A stretch of DNA of 64,000 nt from Novosphingobium sp. (GTDB taxonomy: Bacteria; Pseudomonadota; Alphaproteobacteria; Sphingomonadales; Sphingomonadaceae). Numbering within the stretch: position 1 is the stretch's first letter; every line of letters starts with the position of its first letter. Shown here piece after piece: positions 51,094 to 59,263 of the stretch. The stretch spans positions 124,001 through 188,000 of the forward strand of contig JACKKY010000002.1 of assembly GCA_024236175.1 (NCBI GenBank), given 5' to 3'. The notes under the pieces are model-generated. The model was not told the DNA's origin, searched no databases, and saw only the letters and a program-made list of their open reading frames with translations. Made by a program: the position numbers and the translations under genes.

Positions 51094-52116
51094 CTATTTC
51101 GCTGCGAAGGCTGCCAGTGCCTGACGGCCGGTCCGCTCCTTGAGTTCGTCCCCGCTGCCCCCGAGTGAGAGGTTCAGCATCGCCCGTTTCATGAACAGGT
51201 GACACTGGTGCTCGTCGGTCAGGCCGATTCCGCCGTGAAGCTGGATCGCCTCTTCAGTGACGAACTGGTACACGTCGGCAGCGAGTGCCTTCAGTGCCCC
51301 CATGTCGGCAAGGCTTGCATCCATATCTGCCGCACGCGACCACAACAGCGCCTCGGCTGCGGTGATCTGCGTCTTGAGATCGGCGCAGCGGTGCTTGAGC
51401 GACTGGAACATGGCAAGCGGCCGGTTGAACTGCTTTCGGGTCTTCAGATATTCCACCGTCATCTCAAGCGTCGCGGTCGCGCCGCCTAGGCTATCGGCCG
51501 CGAGCGCAAGCAGCGATTCCGCCTTGAAGCCAAGCCCGATCTCCTGCGATCTGTCGCCTTCGGCAATGACGAGATCCCGATCGACCGGGCATTTCTCGAG
51601 CGTGACTTCGAACAGCCGGCGGCTCTCGTCCCAGAGCGGCCGTTCCGTCACAGTGACCCCATCCGTATCCAGAGGCACAAGCACGGAAAGCCCGGGTACG
51701 AAAACAATGACGTGGCTAGCCATGTCGGCATCGGGAACGGCGTAAAGCGGGCCGCTCAAAGTGCCGTCGTCATTCAGCGTCACATCGTTGCTGAGCATGT
51801 TGAGAGTGATGAATTCGCCTGAGCAGGCTCGCTCCACCCACTCGGCCTTGTTTGCCAGCTTGTCGGCCGCACAAAGCACCTGAACGCTGAACATCGCGGT
51901 TATCAGCGGTGCGCTCGAGAGCACGCGGCCGAGTTCGAAGTGGAGCGCCGTCGCGGCATCACGGCCAAGGCCAAGGCCACCCAGTTCCTCGGGAACGGGA
52001 AGCATCAGCCAGCCCATCTCCGCGATCAGTTTCCAGCTCTCGTCCCTGTCCGGAGAAAGCTGGTCTGCAGGAAACGCCTTCTGTGCGGCGTCCTTGAGTT
52101 CGTTGAGCTCGATCAT
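51094..52116 (-). CDS. Acyl-CoA dehydrogenase-like subunit (short, beta-type)
   Basis: The 340-residue protein has an acyl-CoA dehydrogenase fold with MGWLMLPVPEELGGLGLGRDAATA at the N-terminus and a C-terminal HGGIGLTDEHQCHLFMKR. It lacks the GG(S/T)xEIQ flavin motif found in its neighbour. Short partners of this type form alpha2-beta2 acyl-CoA dehydrogenases in steroid side-chain degradation (ChsE-like). The ATG at 52116 overlaps the stop of the longer subunit gene by four bases (ATGA), so the two are translated together. It is the last gene of a Rieske-ACAD-ACAD unit on the minus strand. Confidence 0.86.
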   Translation of the reverse strand: MIELNELKDAAQKAFPADQLSPDRDESWKLIAEMGWLMLPVPEELGGLGLGRDAATALHFELGRVLSSAPLITAMFSVQVLCAADKLANKAEWVERACSGEFITLNMLSNDVTLNDDGTLSGPLYAVPDADMASHVIVFVPGLSVLVPLDTDGVTVTERPLWDESRRLFEVTLEKCPVDRDLVIAEGDRSQEIGLGFKAESLLALAADSLGGATATLEMTVEYLKTRKQFNRPLAMFQSLKHRCADLKTQITAAEALLWSRAADMDASLADMGALKALAADVYQFVTEEAIQLHGGIGLTDEHQCHLFMKRAMLNLSLGGSGDELKERTGRQALAAFAAK

Positions 52117-53297
52117 GACACCACCCAGTTCTTCGGCTCGCGTTGCATTTCGAGCATGCGTTCGGAGATGATGTTGCGCTGAACTTCCTCGCTGCCGCCG
52201 GCGATGGTCCAGGCATAGCTGTTCATGAAATCGGCCATCCAGTTCCCGGTGTTGAGGTCGCCGAATGTGATGGGCGCGCGGTATTGCTCTTCCATCCCGC
52301 CGAGCCTCGTTCCCAGCAGCGAATATTCGCGCAGGACGCGCGAGTAGGTGTTCTTCACGATCGAAGCGTCGCCGACCCGCTCGATGCCGTCGATACGATT
52401 CCGCAGGAATTGGTCGGCGATTGCGCATGCGCTGTCGGTCCGGGCAACGAGGTGGCCGAAGTCACGCAGCACGCCGGCATCTTCTTCCAGTCCGTTCTTC
52501 CGGATCAGTTCGGCGATCCGCCACAGGGCCCCTCGCATGCGGTACGACAGTTCCATCAGCGTAAGGCCGCGTTCGGACGCCAGCGTGGCCTGGGCAACGG
52601 CCCAGCCCTGGCCTTCCTCGCCAACCCGCTCCTCGACAGGCACTTCCACATCGTCGAGGAAGATTTCGCAGAATTCCTGGTCGCCCTGGATCTGGTTGAT
52701 CGGCCTAACGGACACGCCCTTGGCTTTCATGTCCATCAGCAGATAGGTGATGCCGGCCTGCTTGGGCCCATCGCTGCTGGTCCGCACGAGCAGGAGGCAC
52801 TTGTCGGCATACTGCGCCATGGTCGACCAGACTTTCTGGCCGTTGATGACGTAGACATCGCCCTTGCGTTCGGCCTTCGTCTTAAGGGCTGCAAGGTCCG
52901 AACCCGCATTGGGCTCGGAAAAGCCCTGGCACCAGGTTTCGCCCTCAAGGATCTTCGGCAGGTAACGATCCTTCTGCGCCTGGCTTCCGCACTCGAAGAA
53001 GGTTGACGCCGCGTGATAGGTGGAAACGAAAGAGAGCAGCAGGCGCGGTGTGTCAGCGCGGGCGAGCTCTTCGTAGATTACCTTCTGCTCGGCGAGGTTG
53101 CGCCCACCGCCCGGCCATTCCGCAGGCCAGTGCGGGATGGCGTATCCGCCTTCCACGAGCTTGGCGAACCATTCGCGCTGCGATTGCGCGAACGCTTCAT
53201 GGTCGTCATTGGAATCGCGCCAGCCTGTGGGCGCATTGGCGTCGAGCCAACCACGCACCTCCTGCCGGAGCTCTGCGAGTTCAGTGCCTTCAGTCAT
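52113..53297 (-). CDS. Acyl-CoA dehydrogenase, alpha-type subunit
   Basis: The 394-residue flavoprotein has WCQGFSEPNAGSDLAALKT (FAD/acyl loop) and NGQKVWSTMAQYAD. The C-terminal WTIAGGSEEVQRNIISERML carries the flavin motif GGSEEVQRN without the MCAD-type catalytic glutamate. A glutamate in ASERGLT on the substrate helix is a candidate base, as in isovaleryl- and long-chain enzymes. It pairs with the shorter subunit gene overlapping its end. The ATG at 53297 is chosen; a GTG at 53312 would add five residues. Confidence 0.88.
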   Translation of the reverse strand: MTEGTELAELRQEVRGWLDANAPTGWRDSNDDHEAFAQSQREWFAKLVEGGYAIPHWPAEWPGGGRNLAEQKVIYEELARADTPRLLLSFVSTYHAASTFFECGSQAQKDRYLPKILEGETWCQGFSEPNAGSDLAALKTKAERKGDVYVINGQKVWSTMAQYADKCLLLVRTSSDGPKQAGITYLLMDMKAKGVSVRPINQIQGDQEFCEIFLDDVEVPVEERVGEEGQGWAVAQATLASERGLTLMELSYRMRGALWRIAELIRKNGLEEDAGVLRDFGHLVARTDSACAIADQFLRNRIDGIERVGDASIVKNTYSRVLREYSLLGTRLGGMEEQYRAPITFGDLNTGNWMADFMNSYAWTIAGGSEEVQRNIISERMLEMQREPKNWVVS

Positions 53298-53364
53298 GAA
53301 AGTTCCATGCACCGCGTGTCTTGTTCAGTCCAGACCCTGTGCGCATCGGTCCCGCCGCGAACGA

Positions 53365-53679
53365 CTAAACCGCGATCTCAATAGTGTCGTCGGCGACCCG
53401 CACCTCGTAGGTATCGATAGGCATCGTCGCCGGAGGATTCATCGCGTCGCCGGTTTCAAGATTGAAGCGGGCGCCATGGACCGGGCATGCGATCCAACCG
53501 TTCTTCATGCGGCCGCATTCGAGCGTTTCATGGGCGTGGCTGCAAAGGTTGCGAACCGCGAAAATTCGGTCCTTGCTGTTGCACAGGATGATTTCGATGC
53601 CGTTCACTTCGACGACCTTCTTGGCGCCGGCCGGCACGTCATCCAATTTCGCCACTGCGACAAAACTCTTTTCGCTCAT
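53365..53679 (-). CDS. Rieske 2Fe-2S ferredoxin
   Basis: The 104-residue protein (from the ATG at 53679) has the Rieske ligands Cys46-x-His48 (CSHAH) and Cys65-x2-His68 (CPVHG). It is the length of a stand-alone ring-hydroxylase ferredoxin. No terminal oxygenase or ferredoxin reductase gene is adjacent; its partner may be an oxygenase elsewhere or one of the flavoproteins here. It lies upstream of the acyl-CoA dehydrogenase pair on the same strand (about 67 bp) and is divergent from KstD-like copy 2. An alternative start at 53691 would add four residues. Confidence 0.88.
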   Translation of the reverse strand: MSEKSFVAVAKLDDVPAGAKKVVEVNGIEIILCNSKDRIFAVRNLCSHAHETLECGRMKNGWIACPVHGARFNLETGDAMNPPATMPIDTYEVRVADDTIEIAV

Positions 53680-53853
53680 TCCAAGTCCCATACTCAATAT
53701 GCCGCGGCCATGCGGTTTGGTGCCCCATAGTGCAATCCGCGCTTGCCGCCAAACGCCTCGCCAAGCAAATTGCCCTTCCGAGGCGGTCATTCCGGCCTTA
53801 AGGTCAACCGCCGATAGAGGCGAGGCTGCATGCCATCAAGCCGGGAGGAAAGG

Positions 53854-55569
53854 GTGCAAGAAAACGAGACGTTCGACGTCGTGGTCGTGGGCTCCGGTTC
53901 GGCGGGGGCCATGGCGGCCCTGCGTGCGGCCGACCATGGACTCAAGGTCCTTATCATCGAGAAAGCCCACAAATTCGGCGGCACCTCGGCAACGTCGGGT
54001 GGCGTGATGTGGGTACCCAACCACCAGCTCGAAGGCGGGAATGACGACAGCCGCGAGAAGGCGCTCGAATATCTCAACAGCATCATCGGCAAGCCGGTGA
54101 ATCGCGAGCGCCTGGAGGCGTTCGTGGATGAAGCGCCGAAAATGCTGCACTATCTGAAGGATACCGGCGTCGAAGTCGCGGTGGCTGCATGGCCCGACTA
54201 CTATACCGGCAAGCCCGGGTCACGTGACGACCGGTCGATCGTGGTGCCGACTTTCGACGGCCGCGAGCTTGGGGACGAGCGCTATCCCCTGATGCGGGAG
54301 CAGTATAACCGGTTCAAGCTGTTCGGACGCTATGCGATGGACCTGACCGAAACCTTTGCGCTCATGATGCAGTCGAAGGGTTGGCGAGGGGTCGCGGCCA
54401 AGATGATCGCCCGCTACTGGACCGACCGATCGACGCGCAAGGTCTCGCATCGCGATCGTCGCTTCACCCAGGGCGCTGCGCTGATGGGCTCGATGTTCAA
54501 TCAGATATTCAAGCGCGGTGTTGAACTGCGGATGGAAACGAAACTCGAAGACCTCATTGTCGACGGCGCCGGTCGCGTGACCGGTGTCGAGGTCAGCAAG
54601 TTCGGGCGCCGCTCCGTGATCAACGCGACGCATGGCGTAGTGCTCTCGGCGGGCGGCTTTGAATGGAACCAGGAACTGCGCGACCGGTTCTATCCCGTGC
54701 CCGGTCTGACCCGCCATTCAAGCACACCGGAAGACGCCAATCGCGGCGAAACGCTGATCGCGGCGGAGAAGGTTGGCGCATCGACCGAGCATACCGAATC
54801 CGGTTGGTGGATTCCGACAATGACCTTGCCGATGCCCAAGGCATCCAACTTCCACGAGATACACCAGGCCGCGTTCGATGTCGGCCGCCCGTGGAGTGTG
54901 GTCGTGAACCGCAACGGCGTACGTTTCGTCGACGAAGCCTGCGGCTACGACCAGTTCGGCCAGGCCATGGTCGCGGATCACATGAAAACAGGCGCGAACA
55001 TGCCTTGCTGGCTGATCTTCGACGCGAAGTTCCGCAAGAAGTTCAGTGCCGGCGGGCTCATGCCGACAGTCCATACGCCGGAGAACAAGGTCCCCAATGA
55101 CTGGTGGGGCCACTATGTGTTCAGGGCCAACACGATCGAGGATCTGTGCCGTCAGGTTGATCTGCCTTACGATGCGGTCAAGCAGACCGTGGCAAACATC
55201 AACGACTATTCGAAAACCGGTGTCGATCCGGAATTCGGCCGGGGCATGAATGCCTATGACCAGATGTTCGGTGATCCCATTTCCACGCCGAATCCCAACC
55301 TCGGTCCGATAGACACAGCGCCCTTCTATGCGGTGCCGATCAACAACGGCGATCTCGGCACCAAGGGCGGCCTGCGCTGCGATGCGCGCGCGCGGGTGCT
55401 GGACCAGGCCGGCAATCCTATCGGCGGCCTGTACGCCGCGGGCAACAACTCGGGTACTCCGTTCGGAGATGTGTATCCCGGTGCAGGGGCCACGATCGGT
55501 CCGGCGATGACATTCGGCTACGTTGCCGCTAACGACATCGCCGAACGTTCGGGCAACCAGCGGGCCTGA
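53854..55569 (+). CDS. KstD-like FAD-dependent oxidoreductase (copy 2)
   Basis: From the GTG at 53854 (GGGAGG five bases upstream) the product is 571 residues; an in-frame ATG at 53830 would add eight residues. It has VVVVGSGSAGAMAALRAADHGLKVLIIEK, GGTSATSGGVMWVPNH and the C-terminal YPGAGATIGPAMTFGY, with the KstD Tyr (about residue 541) and Gly positions conserved. It is a paralogue of copy 1 and likely desaturates a ring ketone. It heads the unit with an SDR and an acyl-CoA dehydrogenase pair. Flavocytochrome-like fumarate reductases are the main alternative, less likely without heme motifs. Confidence 0.85.
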   Translation: MQENETFDVVVVGSGSAGAMAALRAADHGLKVLIIEKAHKFGGTSATSGGVMWVPNHQLEGGNDDSREKALEYLNSIIGKPVNRERLEAFVDEAPKMLHYLKDTGVEVAVAAWPDYYTGKPGSRDDRSIVVPTFDGRELGDERYPLMREQYNRFKLFGRYAMDLTETFALMMQSKGWRGVAAKMIARYWTDRSTRKVSHRDRRFTQGAALMGSMFNQIFKRGVELRMETKLEDLIVDGAGRVTGVEVSKFGRRSVINATHGVVLSAGGFEWNQELRDRFYPVPGLTRHSSTPEDANRGETLIAAEKVGASTEHTESGWWIPTMTLPMPKASNFHEIHQAAFDVGRPWSVVVNRNGVRFVDEACGYDQFGQAMVADHMKTGANMPCWLIFDAKFRKKFSAGGLMPTVHTPENKVPNDWWGHYVFRANTIEDLCRQVDLPYDAVKQTVANINDYSKTGVDPEFGRGMNAYDQMFGDPISTPNPNLGPIDTAPFYAVPINNGDLGTKGGLRCDARARVLDQAGNPIGGLYAAGNNSGTPFGDVYPGAGATIGPAMTFGYVAANDIAERSGNQRA

Positions 55570-55625
55570 ATCGCTTATTTCGAGTTCATGGCTCCCTGCG
55601 GGGGGCTCAAGGAGGTCATGGGAAA

Positions 55626-56399
55626 ATGAAGGGCAAGGTTGCGATCGTAACCGGAGCGGCAGGCGGCATCGGCGAGGCGATTGTCCGGCGGCTTGGCGAA
55701 AAGGGCGTCAACGTCCTCGGGACCGGCCGTACCGCGAGCAAGCTTGAAGCGCTCAAGGAGGCTCTCGGTGATACGATGGAGTTCGCCCATATCGCTGTCG
55801 ACGTCACCGCCGACGAGGCGCCCAAGCAAATTGTCGATGCGGCTATCTCGACCTTCGGCAAGCTCGATATCGTGGTCAACAACGCCGGGTCGTTCAATTT
55901 CGGACCCGTGCACGAAACGACCGACGAGATGCTCGACGAAGTGCTCGCCATCTCCATGCGAGCTCCGTTTCGCCTCTGCCGCGAAGCCGTCGCCCATGTC
56001 GGCAAGGGCGGATCCTTCCTGTTCATCGGTTCGACCTGGGGGATATATGGCACTCCGGGCGGCGGTGCCTACAGCGTGGTCAAGGCCGGGCAGATCGGGC
56101 TGACGCAGACGATGGCGGCAGAGTACGGCGCAAAGGGTATCCGCTCAAATTACATCGCGCCGTCGGTGGTCCGTACCGAAATGACCGAGGCCTATTGGGA
56201 AACCGACTATTTCCAGCGGGTCAACCAGGAGTTGACGCCGATCGATCGCGACTGCACGACCGACGATATCGGCCACATGGTGGCGTTTCTGTGTTCGGAT
56301 GAGGCAGGATTCGTCAACGGCCAGACGATCGCTGTCGATGGCGGCATTTCGACGACCCGCTACCTGGCCCCCGAGGCGGCATTTGCGGAGCGCAAGTAA
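55626..56399 (+). CDS. Short-chain dehydrogenase/reductase
   Basis: The 257-residue SDR has TGAAGGIG, NNAG, Ser in GSTWG, and YSVVK, with the TGRT of strand 2 suggesting NADP. GGAGG lies 10 nt before the ATG at 55626. A tiny frame ATG GGA AAA TGA (55618-55629) overlaps this start by four bases; it is probably incidental but sits between the ribosome site and the real start. The stop is followed immediately by the GTG start of the acyl-CoA dehydrogenase gene, so the genes are co-transcribed. Confidence 0.87.
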   Translation: MKGKVAIVTGAAGGIGEAIVRRLGEKGVNVLGTGRTASKLEALKEALGDTMEFAHIAVDVTADEAPKQIVDAAISTFGKLDIVVNNAGSFNFGPVHETTDEMLDEVLAISMRAPFRLCREAVAHVGKGGSFLFIGSTWGIYGTPGGGAYSVVKAGQIGLTQTMAAEYGAKGIRSNYIAPSVVRTEMTEAYWETDYFQRVNQELTPIDRDCTTDDIGHMVAFLCSDEAGFVNGQTIAVDGGISTTRYLAPEAAFAERK

Positions 56400-57545
56400 G
56401 TGGATTTCGCCTGGACCGACGAACAGCAGGCTTTCCGCCAGAAACTGAAAGATTTCCTGGCTGAGAACCTGCCGGATGACTGGGAAAAGTTCTCCGAGCA
56501 TGGGCCGGCGTCTCCGGCACTTACGAAATTCGCGCGGGAGTTCTGCGCAAAGCTGGCAGAGAACGGCATGCTGTTCCCGCATTGGCCGGTTGAGATGGGC
56601 GGCGAGGGGCTGGGCCCCTGGGAGCAGCAGATTCTCGCCGAGGAAATGTGGATCGCCGGCGAGCCTCGCGGCGGCCAGTACATGAACGTCAACTGGATCG
56701 GTCCGACGCTGGAAAAGTACGGCAGCGAGGAGCAGAAAACCCGGTACCTCAAGCCGATCACCGATGGCGCGACGCTGTGGTGCCAGGGCTTCTCGGAACC
56801 GGATGCAGGGTCTGACCTTGCTTCGCTGCGGACACGCGCAGAGCTCAGTGACGGAAACTACGTCATCAACGGGCAGAAGATCTGGACATCCTATGCCGGT
56901 CTTGCCGACACCTGCTTCCTGCTGACCCGAACCAGTGACGACCGGAAGCGCGGCATCACCATCCTGCTCGTGCCCATGGACACGCCGGGAATCACCGTTC
57001 GTCAGATTCCCAGCCTCATCGGCGAGGGCGATATCCATGAGGTCTTCTTCGACGACGTGACCGTGCCGGAAAGCGCGCGGCTCGGCGAGGAAGGTCAGGC
57101 ATGGGAGATCATCGCCTATTCCTTGCGCAACGAGAGGCTCGGAATTCCGCGCTTCTATCTTGCCCGTGCCGCACTCGACCGGGCGGTCGCCATGTTGCAG
57201 GAGCGCAATGACTTCTCGGGCGAAATCGTCCGCGCCGAGGCATCGCGCTGCGCAGCATTGTGCGAGGCGGCGCGAACCGCGAGCTACGCGATCGTGCAGA
57301 AGCGCGTCGATGGTTTGCAGGTCGGATCGGAATCGAGTTCCGCCCGCTTCGCGACCGTGATGTGCGAACGTGCAGTGTGCGAATTTGTTGTCGAGTTCGT
57401 GCCGGAGGCCCTGGCCGGGGCTTCGCCCTATCTGAAGATGCACCATCAAAGAGGAATCGTGGCCGGAGTTGCCGCCGGAGCGGCCGAGATCCAGCTCAAC
57501 ATCATTGCCAGTGAAGTTCTGGAACTTCCGAGGGAGCCGCGCTGA
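56400..57545 (+). CDS. Acyl-CoA dehydrogenase, alpha-type subunit (second pair)
   Basis: The 381-residue flavoprotein starts with GTG directly after the SDR stop; MDFAWTDEQQAFRQKLKDFL is a normal family N-terminus. It has LWCQGFSEPDAGSDLASLRT, NGQKIWTSYAGLAD, RNERLG on the substrate helix (possible catalytic Glu), and VAAGAAEIQLNIIA at the C-terminus. It pairs with the shorter subunit that begins at the overlapping TGATG. Both pairs in the window have the same alpha-long/beta-short arrangement. Activity on a cyclic or side-chain acyl-CoA is inferred. Confidence 0.88.
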   Translation: MDFAWTDEQQAFRQKLKDFLAENLPDDWEKFSEHGPASPALTKFAREFCAKLAENGMLFPHWPVEMGGEGLGPWEQQILAEEMWIAGEPRGGQYMNVNWIGPTLEKYGSEEQKTRYLKPITDGATLWCQGFSEPDAGSDLASLRTRAELSDGNYVINGQKIWTSYAGLADTCFLLTRTSDDRKRGITILLVPMDTPGITVRQIPSLIGEGDIHEVFFDDVTVPESARLGEEGQAWEIIAYSLRNERLGIPRFYLARAALDRAVAMLQERNDFSGEIVRAEASRCAALCEAARTASYAIVQKRVDGLQVGSESSSARFATVMCERAVCEFVVEFVPEALAGASPYLKMHHQRGIVAGVAAGAAEIQLNIIASEVLELPREPR

Positions 57546-58462
57546 TGCAACTGTCCCTCAACGAAGACCAGACCCAGATCCTCGATTTCATCGACAGTTT
57601 GAGCAAGCCCTATTCGACCGTCCCGATGCACGACACTTCGCTGGCCCTGACCAGCGAGGAACTGGACCGGGAACTCGTCGAGAACGGGTTCCTGGACGTG
57701 ATGGCGATGGAAGAGCTTGGCGCCGTGACCGCGGCACTTGTCGTCGAGAAGCTGGCCCGCTTGCCGTTCGCAATCGAGGCTGCAGCTTCCGCGCTGGTAC
57801 GGCCGATCATCGATCCGGAACTTCCGCGTCCTCTTTGTCTCGTCGAGGAAGGGAAGACGGCCGGCCCGATCCGTTTCCTCAGGCCCGGCGCTACGGTTGT
57901 GGTCGTGGGCGAGAGCGGCGTTCGCAGCTTCACCGCGGATGAAGGCATGATCGCGGCTGCGCAGGATGATACGTTGTATGCCTATCCGGTTGCGTTCCTG
58001 AAGGATCTGCCGGCGGAGCTAAGATCACATGACGTGAGCGCTGAGGACGTCCTGCGGCAATGGCGTACGGCTCTTGCGGCCGAGGCAGCGGGCCAGCTCG
58101 CCGCCGCGCTCGAAAGCGTCAAGACCTACGTTTCGGAACGTAAGCAGTTCGGCCGCCCGCTCGCCACCTTCCAGGCGCTCCGCCACAGGCTCGCCGAAGC
58201 ACAGGTCGCAACTAACGGTGTCTACTGGATGGCCCTGAAGGCGGCGGGCACCGGCGATGCAGGCGATGCAGCGATGGCAGCACTGCTTGCCCAGGAGGCC
58301 GCAAAGCGCGTCGGCTACGACTACCACCAGCTGATGGGCGCCATGGGCATGACCCTGGAGCACCCGATGCATCTGTGGACCTATCGCCTCAAGCTCCTGA
58401 CCGCCGAACTGGGGGGACGGGGCCGTCATGCCCTGGCAGCCGCGGATGCTCTCTGGAACTAG
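57545..58462 (+). CDS. Acyl-CoA dehydrogenase-like subunit (short, beta-type, second pair)
   Basis: The 305-residue protein has LNEDQTQILDFIDSLSKPYS at the N-terminus and SERKQFGRPLATFQALRHRLAEA in the C-terminal helical domain, the standard acyl-CoA dehydrogenase helix. It is shorter than the family norm (about 380) and lacks the GGTxEIQ flavin motif, so it is likely a partner of the preceding subunit. It overlaps that gene by one base. It converges with the SDR gene at 58472. Confidence 0.86.
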   Translation: MQLSLNEDQTQILDFIDSLSKPYSTVPMHDTSLALTSEELDRELVENGFLDVMAMEELGAVTAALVVEKLARLPFAIEAAASALVRPIIDPELPRPLCLVEEGKTAGPIRFLRPGATVVVVGESGVRSFTADEGMIAAAQDDTLYAYPVAFLKDLPAELRSHDVSAEDVLRQWRTALAAEAAGQLAAALESVKTYVSERKQFGRPLATFQALRHRLAEAQVATNGVYWMALKAAGTGDAGDAAMAALLAQEAAKRVGYDYHQLMGAMGMTLEHPMHLWTYRLKLLTAELGGRGRHALAAADALWN

Positions 58463-58471
58463 CTCCCGGCG

Positions 58472-59263
58472 CTAGGTTTCCACCTCGATCATGCCGCCGA
58501 TCTGAGGGCCGCCGCCCACCGCCAGCGTCTCTCCGGTAACGTATGAGGCAGCGTCACTTGCGAAGAATGCGATAGCCTGCGCGACCTCGTCCATTTCGCC
58601 ATAGCGACGCAGGGGAAAGTTCGAGCAGGCCTGCATGGCGTCGTAGCCGCGCTCGTCCCAGCCTGCCGTCGCCTTCTCGGTCGCCGTCATGCCCGGCGCG
58701 ACACAATTGACCCGTATTCCCGCAGGCCCCCATTCGGCAGCCATGACGCGGGTAAGCATCTGCAAACCTGCCTTGGCCGCGGAGTAAGCCCCGACGCCCT
58801 GCGTGCCATGAACTCCGGCAAGCGAGGAAATGTTGACGATGCAGCCCTTGCTCTTCTTCAGGCAGGGCAATGCGGCCTGCGCGCAGTATTGCGCCGCGCT
58901 GAGGTTCAGCTGGACGTCCCGGTCCCACTTCGCGAGGTCGATTTTCGAAAGCCCCACATGCCCGTGTGCGCCGCCGGCGTTGTTGATGAGGATATCGATG
59001 CGGCCGAATTCCTCCGCGACCTTTTCCATCAATGCCTTGCACGCCTCGGGCTTCCGAACATCGGTCGGCACGGCGAGGCACTTCCCGCCCGTTTCCTCAC
59101 GGATTTCGCGCGCGGCGTCCTCGAGCACGTCCGCCTTGCGGCCGGCGATCGCAACATCGGCACCGCGCTTGGCGAGCAGGCGCGCGGTCGCCTTGCCGAT
59201 ACCGGTGCCTCCGCCGGTGACGACCGCGACGCGGCCGCTGAGATCGAATTCTTCCGGAAGCAT
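58472..59263 (-). CDS. Short-chain dehydrogenase/reductase
   Basis: The 263-residue SDR has TGGGTGIG, NNAG, NISSLAGVHG and YSAAK, with IAGRK suggesting NADP. The ATG at 59263 has GGAG six bases upstream and shares one base with the upstream stop (TGATG), so it is translationally coupled to the DUF1214 gene. The frame is open to 59425 inside that gene. The specific substrate is unknown. Confidence 0.87.
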   Translation of the reverse strand: MLPEEFDLSGRVAVVTGGGTGIGKATARLLAKRGADVAIAGRKADVLEDAAREIREETGGKCLAVPTDVRKPEACKALMEKVAEEFGRIDILINNAGGAHGHVGLSKIDLAKWDRDVQLNLSAAQYCAQAALPCLKKSKGCIVNISSLAGVHGTQGVGAYSAAKAGLQMLTRVMAAEWGPAGIRVNCVAPGMTATEKATAGWDERGYDAMQACSNFPLRRYGEMDEVAQAIAFFASDAASYVTGETLAVGGGPQIGGMIEVET

